DNA of 64,000 nt. Origin: Deltaproteobacteria bacterium (lineage in GTDB: Bacteria > Lernaellota > Lernaellaia > JACKCT01). The notes below the pieces were generated by a model, which made no database searches, was not told the origin of the DNA, and saw nothing but the letters and a program-made list of their open reading frames with translations. Each line of letters opens with the position of its first letter. Position 1 is the stretch's first letter. A program made the translations under genes and the position numbers. Location: assembly GCA_020633895.1 (NCBI GenBank), contig JACKCT010000004.1, positions 1 through 64,000 on the forward strand. Reading direction: 5' to 3'. Shown here in pieces: positions 47,975 to 56,468 of this stretch.

Positions 47975-48126
47975 CAACGCACCTCCTCGTCATGGGGCGG
48001 GGCTGGTAGGTCGTCGTTGTGGTAGGTCCGTGTGCGTCGCGTCAAAAAACGCACAATGTCGCGCAATCCGAAGAGGAACCAGATCGCGACGATGATCACG
48101 ACAACGATGACCGAAGTCGTAATCAT
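47974..48126 (-). CDS. 50-residue membrane protein at the head of the exopolysaccharide locus
   Basis: A short frame with one transmembrane helix at its N-terminus (TSVIVVVIIVAIWFLFGL) and a basic then acidic cytoplasmic tail ending PPHDEEVR. Its TGA overlaps the ATG of the degenerate GGDEF gene, and the GGAGG of that gene lies inside its end, which argues for a real coupled gene. No clear ribosome site precedes its ATG; a GTG 24 bases upstream is an alternative. Small membrane partners are typical of synthase-dependent systems (such as PgaD), but no homology is claimed. Confidence 0.6.
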   Translation of the reverse strand: MITTSVIVVVIIVAIWFLFGLRDIVRFLTRRTRTYHNDDLPAPPHDEEVR

Positions 48127-48210
48127 ACAGTTATGACTGAGCGTCACACCCACCTAAAAGACCTTCCCCTTCATCGATATGCAATTCATGACCGGCAATG
48201 GAGCCGGACA

Positions 48211-48239
48211 AGAATAGCCGTACTTCCCCGAACTTGCAA
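48211..48239 (-). promoter_or_regulatory. Possible promoter of the exopolysaccharide locus
   Basis: On the minus strand TTGCAA (48239-48234) and TATTCT (48216-48211) are 17 bp apart, 85 bp upstream of the 50-residue gene. Confidence 0.35.
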
Positions 48240-48255
48240 ACGTTTTCCCCACGTC

Positions 48256-48277
48256 CCTTTGACGAATTGTTCAAAGG
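48256..48277. promoter_or_regulatory. Imperfect 22 bp palindrome, candidate operator
   Basis: CCTTTGA (48256-48262) and TCAAAGG (48271-48277) are perfect inverted 7-mers around an 8 bp centre. It lies just upstream of the possible promoter and 45 bp after glyS. There is no T-run, so an intrinsic terminator of glyS is less likely. Confidence 0.4.
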
Positions 48278-48322
48278 CCGCCGGAAGGTTTCGCCGTGCC
48301 GAAAATGTTATCGGATATCTCC

Positions 48323-50389
48323 TTACAATCGCCGAAAATCGGCAATTTGAGAAAAGAGGCTTTTTACGTTGGCCAGGAGGCCGAGGCGGTTATCCCGAAG
48401 GCGTTCGTCCTCGGCCATGACCATCACGTTGTCGAAAAACGCGTCCACTTTCGGCCGGATTCCGGTGATCGTTTCCAGGGCGTCCTGGTAGCGGCCGTCG
48501 GCGGTCAGCGCCCCCACGTCCTCCCGCACGGACTGGAAGGCGTCCCAGAGGACCTTTTCGGACTCGTCCTGGAAGACCGCGGGGTCGACGTCGCCGACCT
48601 CCTGCCGGCCGGTGATGTTCGCGACGCGCTTGAAGGCGGCGGCGAAGGCGGCGTAGTCCCCGCTTTGGGAGAAGGCATGCACGGCCTTGGCCCGACTGAC
48701 GGTCTCGACCAGGTCGTCGAAGCCGATTTCCAGGACCGCGTCGACGATCTCGCCGCCGATACCTTGTCCGCGCAGCCAATTGGCCAGACGCACCTTGAAG
48801 AATTCCAGCGTCTGTTCGCGAACGGCGGCGGGATCGGCCTTTGTTACCGACAAACCGGCCTGGATTGCCGCGTCGACAAATTCGGCCAGCGAAATACGCC
48901 ATTGCCTGTTGGTGACGATTTCAATGATGCCCAAAGCCTGACGGCGCAGGGCATAGGGGTCGCCCTTGCCGGTCGGAGCGAGTCCCACCGCCAGACACGA
49001 GACCAGCGAATCCATTTTATCGACGACGGAGCATAGCGCGCCCAATTCGGACTTGGGCAACTCACCGCCGGCGCTTTTCGGCAGGTAATGCTCATAAATG
49101 GCGTCGGCGACGTCGCTCGGCTCGGGATCGGCCTGCCGCGTCGCATATTCACGGCCCATAACGCCCTGCAACTCGGCGAATTCGCCCACCATCTGCGTCA
49201 GGAGGTCGGCTTTCGAAAGGAGAACCGCCCGCTCCAACGCCGATTTTTGCGTCGGGGCGAGTTGATCGGCCACCCAGCCCGAGAGCGTCGTCATGCGATC
49301 CAGCTTGTCCTTGTAGCTGCCGAGCTTGCGGTGGTAGACGACGCCCGCGAGCTTCTCAACCCGTTCGAAAAGGGGCATTTTCAGGTCTTCGTCGTAAAAG
49401 AATTTGGCATCCGCCAGGCGGGCGTTGAGAACGCGCTCGTTGCCCGCGATCACCACCGAAGGCTCCTTGGCTTCCAGGCCGGAGACCACGCCGAAGTGGG
49501 GCGCAAGGCCGCCGCCGGAATTTTCGAAGGCGAAGTACTTCTGGTGGGCGCGCATCGGCGTGATGATGACCTCGGCGGGCAGGCCCATGTAGGCTTCCGG
49601 GATCGTGCCGATCAGCACGACCGGCCATTCGACCAGACCCGTGACCTGGTCGAGCAGCGCTTCGTCATCCACCTGCTTGATCGACAGTCGGGACGCCGCG
49701 TCCTGCAACTGGCGCGCAATTTCGGCGCGTCGGGCGTCGTAATCGACGAGCACCTTGGCGTCCTTGAGCTTGGCCAGGTAGTCGTTCAGGCCGCCGACCT
49801 TGATCGCCTCAGGGTGATGGAAGCGATGGCCGAGGGTTTCGTTGCCGGCCTTGACGCCCGCGAAGGCGAGGTCGACGGTTTTTCCATCCAGCAGCGCCAC
49901 CAGCCAACGCACCGGTCGGACAAATCGTTCGGAATACGACGCCCAGCGCATGGATTTCGCCCACGGGATCGACGAAATCAGTTCGCCCAGAAGGGCGGGG
50001 ACGATTTCCGCGGCCGGACGACCGGGCACATGCTTGCGAATGCCGGCGCGGGGGCCTTTGTCCGTTTCGATCTCGATCAGGTCGCTCGGTTCGACACCTT
50101 GTCCCTTGGCGAACCCGATCGCCTGCTTGGACGGATTTCCCGCCTCGTCGAACGCGGACGCCCACGCCGGGCCGAGCTTTTCCACGGTTTCGTCGGCCTG
50201 CTGCTCGCTCAGATTGTCCACTTGCAGCACCAGGCGTCGCGGCGTGGCGGTCACATACAAGTCGTCGTAGCCCAACTTGGCCTCGCCGAGCTTGCCTTCG
50301 GTGAGTCGACGCAGATCCGCCATGGCCGGGACCAAAAAGCGCGAGGGGATTTCCTCGACCCCGATTTCCAGGAAGAGTTCCACGCCCAT
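48323..50389 (-). CDS. glyS: Glycyl-tRNA synthetase, beta subunit
   Basis: A 688-residue beta subunit of the heterotetrameric bacterial GlyRS, which binds tRNA-Gly and charges it with glycine together with the alpha subunit. Family hallmarks: N-terminal LFLEIGVEEIPSRFL, the central HD-like region (RAHQKYFAFE, VVYHRKLGSYKDKLDR, SKADLLTQMVGEFAELQG) and C-terminal DALR-type anticodon-binding region (YALRRQALGIIEI). Normal length. It starts immediately after the glyQ stop. Confidence 0.97.
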   Translation of the reverse strand: MGVELFLEIGVEEIPSRFLVPAMADLRRLTEGKLGEAKLGYDDLYVTATPRRLVLQVDNLSEQQADETVEKLGPAWASAFDEAGNPSKQAIGFAKGQGVEPSDLIEIETDKGPRAGIRKHVPGRPAAEIVPALLGELISSIPWAKSMRWASYSERFVRPVRWLVALLDGKTVDLAFAGVKAGNETLGHRFHHPEAIKVGGLNDYLAKLKDAKVLVDYDARRAEIARQLQDAASRLSIKQVDDEALLDQVTGLVEWPVVLIGTIPEAYMGLPAEVIITPMRAHQKYFAFENSGGGLAPHFGVVSGLEAKEPSVVIAGNERVLNARLADAKFFYDEDLKMPLFERVEKLAGVVYHRKLGSYKDKLDRMTTLSGWVADQLAPTQKSALERAVLLSKADLLTQMVGEFAELQGVMGREYATRQADPEPSDVADAIYEHYLPKSAGGELPKSELGALCSVVDKMDSLVSCLAVGLAPTGKGDPYALRRQALGIIEIVTNRQWRISLAEFVDAAIQAGLSVTKADPAAVREQTLEFFKVRLANWLRGQGIGGEIVDAVLEIGFDDLVETVSRAKAVHAFSQSGDYAAFAAAFKRVANITGRQEVGDVDPAVFQDESEKVLWDAFQSVREDVGALTADGRYQDALETITGIRPKVDAFFDNVMVMAEDERLRDNRLGLLANVKSLFSQIADFRRL

Positions 50390-51277
50390 TTACGCCGACC
50401 TCTTCGCGGGGTGCTTGATCAAGGGGAAGCCCAGCGCTTCGCGGGAGGCCAGGTAGCCCTCGGCGCACATCTTCGCCAGATTGCGCACACGCCCGATGTA
50501 CGAGACGCGCTCGGTCACGCTGATCGCGCCCCGGGCGTCGAGCAGATTGAAGACGTGGGAGCATTTCAGGCAGTAGTCATAGGCGGCCAGGGGGATTTCG
50601 GCCTGGAACGCCCGGTTGGATTCAGCCTCGAAGTGGTTGAACAGCTCCAGGAGCATGGGCACGTCGGCCACCTCGAAGTTGTACTTGGAGAACTCCACCT
50701 CGTTGCGGTGATAGACGTCGCCGTACGTCACCTCGCCGACCCATTCCAGGTCGTAGACGTTGTTGACGTTTTGCAGATACATGGCGATGCGTTCGATGCC
50801 GTAGGTGATTTCCACGGAAATCGGGTCCAGATCGATGCCGCCCACCTGCTGGAAGTAGGTGAACTGCGTGATCTCCATGCCGTCCAGCCAGACTTCCCAG
50901 CCAAGACCCCAGGCCCCCAGCGTCGGCGATTCCCAGTCGTCCTCGACAAAGCGGATGTCGTGGGCCAGCGGGTCGATGCCGAAGGTTTTGAGACTGCCCA
51001 GGTACAAATCAATGATGTCGTCCGGGCTGGGCTTCATCAGCACCTGAAACTGGTAATAGTGCTGGAGGCGGTTGGGGTTGTCGCCGTAACGCCCGTCGGT
51101 CGGGCGGCGGGAGGGCTCCACATACGCGCAATTCCACGGCTCGGGACCCAACGCACGCAAAAACGTGCTCGGGTTGAACGTCCCGGCCCCGACTTCCAGA
51201 TCGTACGGCTGCACGATCAGGCAGTTGCGCTTGGCCCAGTAGTCCTGCAAAACCAGGATCAATTCCTGAAAATTCAC
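50390..51277 (-). CDS. glyQ: Glycyl-tRNA synthetase, alpha subunit
   Basis: A 295-residue catalytic alpha subunit of class II GlyRS. Signature sequence: [57 protein letters not shown] and EISYLGEVTYG-type [13 protein letters not shown] start at 51277 preceded by AAGGTGG. The glyQ-glyS pair is complete and in the standard order. I looked upstream for a T-box leader and found none. Confidence 0.97.
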   Translation of the reverse strand: MNFQELILVLQDYWAKRNCLIVQPYDLEVGAGTFNPSTFLRALGPEPWNCAYVEPSRRPTDGRYGDNPNRLQHYYQFQVLMKPSPDDIIDLYLGSLKTFGIDPLAHDIRFVEDDWESPTLGAWGLGWEVWLDGMEITQFTYFQQVGGIDLDPISVEITYGIERIAMYLQNVNNVYDLEWVGEVTYGDVYHRNEVEFSKYNFEVADVPMLLELFNHFEAESNRAFQAEIPLAAYDYCLKCSHVFNLLDARGAISVTERVSYIGRVRNLAKMCAEGYLASREALGFPLIKHPAKRSA

Positions 51278-51539
51278 GTGGCCACCTTAGCTTGCGCCAA
51301 AAAATGTCTTATCCCGTGGGATCTTACACGGGTTTCTACAAGTGTTACTTTCACTTGTCAACTGCGGATTTCCCACCATGGGTAGTAGGCTGAGGATTTA
51401 TGACAACAACCGATGGCGAAATCAAGATGTCGGCCGGCCATTCTCAGCGCCGAATACGCCACCGAAGGCTCCCTCTTGTTTGTCCGGAAAAAACACCAAC
51501 TATTCGGAACTTCAAGGTGAAAGGTTCAGGTGCCGATGA

Positions 51540-52142
51540 ATGCTTTGTCGGGGAGAGCCGACATCAATCATGCCAAATCGGAATGGAGCACCGTCAGTGG
51601 ACAAAACGTCGATCGAATCTCGACTGGAATTGGTGCCTTGGCGCCGCCGGTTGGCCGATCGTCGCTCCGATTTTCCCTTCCTGCCGACGCAGGCCTGGAA
51701 GAAGTTCCCGGATTTCCTGGAAGTCATCGAGCATTTCGTGCGCCATGGGGCGTTTGCGCCTCGGCAGGACACCGCGCTTCGCAGTACCGTCGAATTCGAG
51801 GGGCAAGGGCCGGCCGATTTGGTGGATTGGAGCCGGTTGAATACTTTCTTCGGCCTGCCGAAAACCGCCGGCGACTGGGAACTGGAGTCCGGTTGGAAGG
51901 GTGATCCGGTGGTCCAGCGGCTCAACGGCATCCAACCCGGGCAGACCTTGTATATCCAGCGTGAACCCGGGGTGGATTTCCGCTTCTATGCCTCGGTGTG
52001 GCCTTGGCAGCGCGAGCAGGGGCGTTTTACCCTCCATCTTGGCGTGGAAACGACACGCAATCGGGAATACGCCGAGCACGCGATCCGGCAGATAGTGGCC
52101 GAGATGTGGCTTGCCGACGTTCATGATATCCCCAACGACTGA
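51540..52142 (+). CDS. Hypothetical protein
   Basis: A 200-residue, rather basic protein with many Trp and Arg residues and no signal peptide or membrane segment (PWRRRLADRRSDFPFLP, DLVDWSRLNTFFGLP, FRFYASVWPWQREQG, HAIRQIVAEMWLADVHDI). I recognise no family. The start is uncertain: ATG 51540 and ATG 51570 are both possible. It is divergent from glyQ. Confidence 0.6.
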   Translation: MLCRGEPTSIMPNRNGAPSVDKTSIESRLELVPWRRRLADRRSDFPFLPTQAWKKFPDFLEVIEHFVRHGAFAPRQDTALRSTVEFEGQGPADLVDWSRLNTFFGLPKTAGDWELESGWKGDPVVQRLNGIQPGQTLYIQREPGVDFRFYASVWPWQREQGRFTLHLGVETTRNREYAEHAIRQIVAEMWLADVHDIPND

Positions 52143-52293
52143 TAAATTTTCTTCAAAGTCCTTAATTCAAGTTCAAAAACCGTTCCGTGATCGTCGCCGG
52201 GACGACGCAACGCGTTGAGAAAACGCGCGGTTTTCGTTTTATGCCATGCGTCAAAAACCGCATAATCATTAACACCTTAGAGCGGAAGTCGTC

Positions 52294-52322
52294 TTGACAC
52301 CCTTTAGGGCCTCTGCTAACTA
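52294..52322 (+). promoter_or_regulatory. Sigma-70 promoter of the Asp-tract lipoprotein pair
   Basis: Perfect TTGACA (52294-52299), 17 bp spacer and TAACTA (52317-52322), 72 bp upstream of the first lipoprotein start. Confidence 0.6.
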
Positions 52323-52393
52323 ACCGAGAGATTTGAACCTGGGGCAGATTCAAAAAGGCTTTTTGCCTTTTGGTGGAAAGGGTTTATTCAGCT

Positions 52394-53332
52394 ATGCGAA
52401 CGAAGACGATTTTCATTTTGATTCTGACGATGCTGCTTTCGACGAGCATTGTCATGTCCGTGGCCTGCGGCGGCGGGGATGACGACGACGATGACAGCAG
52501 CAGCAGCGGTGACGACGACGATGACGATGACGCCGTCAGCACCGATCCTGTTCTCAAAGGCCATGTCCGCGACTTCCAGACCAAAACTCCCGTGCAAAAT
52601 GCCAAAGTCGAGGTTCTCAACGACGAGACCGGTGAGGTTCTCGATGATGCTTTGACGATTAGCGCGACACCGGGTGATGGCGCGGTGGAATGGGATCTAT
52701 CGGGTTACGACGTGGAGACGGTCGGTATTCGCGTCACCAAGGCCGGCGAGTTCACGGACACCGTGCAGTTCCACTTCGAAGTCGGACTGACCGACGAAGA
52801 GTTCCTGCTGGTCTCCAATGCTACCCGCGACTTGATCGAGGCCGTCACCGGCATTCTGTTGGATACGTCCAAGTCGGTCGTGGCCGGCGGCATCTACTGG
52901 GGTGACGCGGTCGATGAAAATCCGCTGGGATGCGCCGTGGCCGAGGTCGAGGGTTTCACCGGAGAGATGCATTACTTCGGCCCTGACGCCCTGCCGGCTC
53001 TCTCGCGCGACGTGACCGGCGCCACGCCGGGCAACGGCCAGGGCACGAACCTCGCCCGCGCCACGTCCGACAACCAGGCGCTGAGCTATTACATTGCGGC
53101 CAATGTCGATCCGACTTTGACCGATGACGGCGATATCAACCTGAACGGCACGGTGTACGACGATCCGTGCAACGGCACCGCCGATGCCGCCAAGGCTGAG
53201 TCGGATGTCGTGCCCAAGCTGTACGTTAATACGGTCAGCATCGCGAATGTGTATTTCTCGAAGGAAGACTATCCCGAGAGCCCGACACCTTCGTGGTGCA
53301 CCAGCACGGTCGGTAACAGCGGCGCCTGCTAA
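52394..53332 (+). CDS. Asp-tract lipoprotein, copy A
   Basis: A 312-residue exported protein. Signal peptide of residues 1-24 (TKTIFILILTMLLSTSIVMS) ends at Cys25 in MSVACGGG, an imperfect lipobox. Next come Asp runs interrupted by SSSSG (residues 29-46). A beta-sandwich-like domain with carboxypeptidase-regulatory character follows (LKGHVRDFQTKTPVQNAKVE, VQFHFEVG). The middle region (LLVSNATRDLIEAVTG, VAGGIYWGD, LGCAVAEVEG) matches copy B, so the two are paralogues. Probably a surface or periplasmic protein; binding partner unknown. Copy B lies 94 bp downstream. Confidence 0.75.
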   Translation: MRTKTIFILILTMLLSTSIVMSVACGGGDDDDDDSSSSGDDDDDDDAVSTDPVLKGHVRDFQTKTPVQNAKVEVLNDETGEVLDDALTISATPGDGAVEWDLSGYDVETVGIRVTKAGEFTDTVQFHFEVGLTDEEFLLVSNATRDLIEAVTGILLDTSKSVVAGGIYWGDAVDENPLGCAVAEVEGFTGEMHYFGPDALPALSRDVTGATPGNGQGTNLARATSDNQALSYYIAANVDPTLTDDGDINLNGTVYDDPCNGTADAAKAESDVVPKLYVNTVSIANVYFSKEDYPESPTPSWCTSTVGNSGAC

Positions 53333-53426
53333 GGCGTTGCCCAAGATGGTGACGAGAGTTTCCCGAACCTGAACACGAATCGGACGCATCCGTGCGTCCG
53401 TTTTCTCCCAAGGAGGGTCCCGAGTT

Positions 53427-54404
53427 ATGACGAAGATTTCGCAGAAGCCCCAGTGGCACTTGTTGCTCGTTTTGTTGATCGGCGTTTTCGCCCTGTCGAC
53501 GGCATCCGTGATCGCCTGCGGCGGCGACGATGACGACGATGACGACGACGATGCCGTCGACGACGACACCGACGATGATGATGACGACGACACCGATGAT
53601 GATGACGACGACGACACCGACGACGATGATGACGACGACACCGACGATGATGATGACGACGATGACGACGACACCGCCGGCACGACGGACTTCGGCGGCA
53701 CCGTGGTCGACTTCAAGGAAGGCACCCCGTTGGCCAACGGCGACGCGACGGTGGAGCTGCTCGACGACGCCACCGGCGATTCGTTCGATCCGCCCCTGAC
53801 GCAGGCCACCGACGCCGATGGCAAAGTCTTCTTTGAGGACATTCCGGTCAGCAAGGACGGCACGATCGCGGCCAAGGTGACGGCCAACGATTACAAGGCC
53901 ACGGTCCAGTATCACTTCGAAACCGGCACGGCCAGCGAGGAGCTTCTCGCGGTGTCCGAAACCACGGTGAACCTGATCGCGACCTTGATCAGCGAAGAGG
54001 TTGAAGCCGGTCAGGGCTTCGCTTCCGGCGCCGTTTACTACATCGACGGCGGTGAGGAGAAATCCCTGGGCTGCGCGATCGTCGAGCCGGTTCGTGACGG
54101 CGGCGGCGACACGGGCACGGTGTACTACTTCAAGGACAAGACCCTGCTGGGTCGCGTGCCGGACAAGAATCAGCCGTACACCAACCCGGGTTATTCCAAG
54201 AAGGACGAGCCGCTGAGCCTGTTCGTGGCGATCAACGCCGACCCCGGCTCGTACACGATCAACGCCACGACCGACGAGGGTTCGGGCGACACCGAGTCCA
54301 ACACGATTCCTGATCTGTGCGCCGACTGCGTGGCGATCACGGTGGTCGAGTTCCCGGATTCGGAGTACGCGACCAACCCCGGTCCTGAAACCTGCGACGA
54401 CTAA
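53427..54404 (+). CDS. Asp-tract lipoprotein, copy B
   Basis: A 325-residue lipoprotein with AAGGAGG before the ATG, a signal peptide ending SVIAC (Cys31) and a long Asp/Thr tract (about residues 34-83) built from four eight-residue D7T units. The rest is the same two-part domain as copy A: FGGTVVDFKEGTPLANGDATV, VQYHFETGTASEELLAVSE, ASGAVYYIDGG, LGCAIVEPV, and cysteines near the C-terminus (LCADC). Function unknown. Followed by a strong terminator. Confidence 0.8.
   Translation: MTKISQKPQWHLLLVLLIGVFALSTASVIACGGDDDDDDDDDAVDDDTDDDDDDDTDDDDDDDTDDDDDDDTDDDDDDDDDDTAGTTDFGGTVVDFKEGTPLANGDATVELLDDATGDSFDPPLTQATDADGKVFFEDIPVSKDGTIAAKVTANDYKATVQYHFETGTASEELLAVSETTVNLIATLISEEVEAGQGFASGAVYYIDGGEEKSLGCAIVEPVRDGGGDTGTVYYFKDKTLLGRVPDKNQPYTNPGYSKKDEPLSLFVAINADPGSYTINATTDEGSGDTESNTIPDLCADCVAITVVEFPDSEYATNPGPETCDD
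53569..53673 (+). repeat. Tandem GAC/GAT/ACC repeat encoding D7T units
   Basis: About four 24 bp units of the form (GAY)7ACC lie within the copy B lipoprotein. Codon choice GAC or GAT varies between units, so they are not freshly duplicated. Loss or gain of units would keep the reading frame. Confidence 0.75.
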
Positions 54405-54416
54405 TTCGTTCGTTCG

Positions 54417-54447
54417 AGCGGCGGGGGCGACCCCGCCGCTTTTTTTT
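54417..54447 (+). terminator. Rho-independent terminator after lipoprotein copy B
   Basis: Stem AGCGGCGGGG (54417-54426) and CCCCGCCGCT (54431-54440), GCGA loop, eight T residues to 54447. Confidence 0.93.
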
Positions 54448-54665
54448 CGTCTGATGATCTTGAAGACGATCTTGAATCTGAATAATCGTTAAATCTTCCG
54501 CAAAATCGGTGCGTAGATGTCGGGCGGGTCTTGCCAACGCCCTCCATCCGACATAAAAAATAAATTCACTTGATATTTCCGCGTTCCTTGGTCGCTCAAA
54601 TCAATTTGCGACGACATATCGCGCCGAAAAATCGGGCGCGTCGAATTGCCCTCGGAGGACGAACT

Positions 54666-56427
54666 ATGCGCTGGCGTGTTGCCCTGAGTTTTTCGATCTT
54701 GGCGTGCTTGTTGATGGCCTCGAGTGCCCATGCCCAGTTCTATGAAGAAGAGAAATTTTCCCTGAACGGCTATTTCCAAGCCCAGTACGGCATGTTCACC
54801 AACACGGCCTACCACAACGAAACCGATAAGCAGGGCTTCCCCTCCGACCACGGCGACATGGCCGGCATGCCGTCGATCGCGCGCCATACGTTGCTGTTGG
54901 AAGGCGATTGGCGTCCGACCGAATCGATCCGACTGCATGTCGTGTTCCGCGGCGTGCGTTCGGCCGAGTTGCGCGCCGACCGCTTCGCGCAGGTTTTGGA
55001 TATCGTCGCCGACACAAAATACAACTACGACCCGGATGTCGAGCAGGCGAAGATTTCCGCCGTGCAGGATCGCTACTACAACGAGCAGGACTTCCGCGAG
55101 TTATACCTGGACATCAACCCCCATCCGCGGGTGAACCTGCGCCTGGGTCGCCAGCAGGTGAGCTGGGGCGACATGGGCAACCTACGCTTGCTGGATGTGA
55201 TCAACCCCGTCGACAGCAACTGGCATCTGGCGCCGTTCGAAAGCTTCGAGGACACGCGCGTGCCGCTGTATCTGGCCAAACTGCTCGTCGACATTCCCGG
55301 AGGTGCAGGGCTCGATCGAGTTGGTCTACGTGCCCCTTCTCGACGACCCGGAGGACACGGTCAACGCGCCGCTGACGGCGGTCGGGGCGTGGGGTCTGCC
55401 GCTGGCGTCCCAGAACGACTACGTGTCCGACCTGCGCATCCGCAACAAGATCATCAATTACCCGGGACAGGACCTGAAGGACTTTCGCTGGGGCGGTCGC
55501 TGGAAGGGCGTCCTGGGCGGCTTGACCTATACCCTCGTCGCCTATCACGGCCACCAGCTTTCCCCGCCGGTCCCCGACTACGTCATCAAAGAGGGAACGC
55601 CGGATCCGGACGGCTATACGCCGGCTGACGTGTATCTCCGGGTGCCTCGCCTGGATGTCTTCGGCTTCTCGCTGGACTACGCGTTTGAGTCGCCGATCGG
55701 CGCCGTCGTGAAGTTCGAGGCCGCCGTGGAGCCCAACCGTCAATACGGTGTGAACTCGTTCCTGAGCGCCGGTTTCAGCCCGGACAACCGGGACACGAAC
55801 CCGTGGACGATTCTGGATCCGACCGCCGCTCCGGGCCAGTCGCCCCTCAAGGCGGATCTGCATTACGAGGAACGCCACACCCTCAACTACGCCCTGGAAA
55901 TCTTCCGGGCCAACCAGTGGCGCTTCATCAACAACACCTCGTCCACGATCACCGTCTTCCGCCTGATGCAAAACTTCTACTTCAACCCGGATGACATCAA
56001 CGACAATAAATTCAAACTCGGCAACCCGTACGTGCGGGAGATTTTCGCGGACGGCTCCTCGGCCCTCAACGAAAACTGGCACATCGTTTACGCGCCGGGT
56101 TACGACACGACCATTCCGGCGAACATGGACACGATCCTCGTGTGGGCCATGTTCACCTCCTACTTCCACGGCGCCTTTACGCCGGGCGTGACGGCGATCT
56201 ACAAACCCCGTCACGTGCTGATGATCGAGGACGCGAGCGACGTGTTCGACTGGGAGGCCTTCGAGGAAGGTTCCGGTTTCGTCGCCACCAGCTTCAAATT
56301 CGCCTTCGGAAACCACTGGCGTCCGGAGGTCGGCTTCAACTATATCTTCGGTCAGGATCCCTACTACGACCTGGGATTGTACCGGGATCGCGATGAAGTC
56401 TATGCCAAGGTGAAATACCAGTTCTAA
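54666..56427 (+). CDS. DUF1302 family outer-membrane beta-barrel protein (one apparent frameshift)
   Basis: The gene starts at ATG 54666 (GGAGGA upstream) with a signal peptide (residues 1-23, ending SSAHA) and continues as a porin-like barrel: FSLNGYFQAQYGMF, LRLGRQQVSWGDMGNLRLLD, then after the break VQGSIELVYVPLLDD, FRWGGRWKG, LGLYRDRDEVYAKVKYQF. The frame changes near 55305, where ATTCCCGGAGGTG should probably read ATTCCGGAGGTG (one extra C). The C-terminal Phe is typical of outer-membrane barrels. About 586 residues when joined. DUF1302 and DUF1329 proteins often occur together with RND transporters; substrate is probably hydrophobic. Confidence 0.85.
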
Positions 56428-56468
56428 CGAGCTGCGCCCGAATTTTGAACGGGAAAGGGGTCCTACAA

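Noticed and set aside
34783-48126. Canonical pel, pga or bcs operon
   Set aside because: Key members are missing (PelF/PelG; PgaB GH domain; BcsA PilZ and BcsB), so a canonical name would mislead.
51278-51539. T-box leader for glyQS
   Set aside because: No T-box core sequence or leader terminator on the minus strand.
53520-53680. CRISPR-like repeat array
   Set aside because: The GAC/GAT/ACC repeats are continuous coding sequence without spacers.
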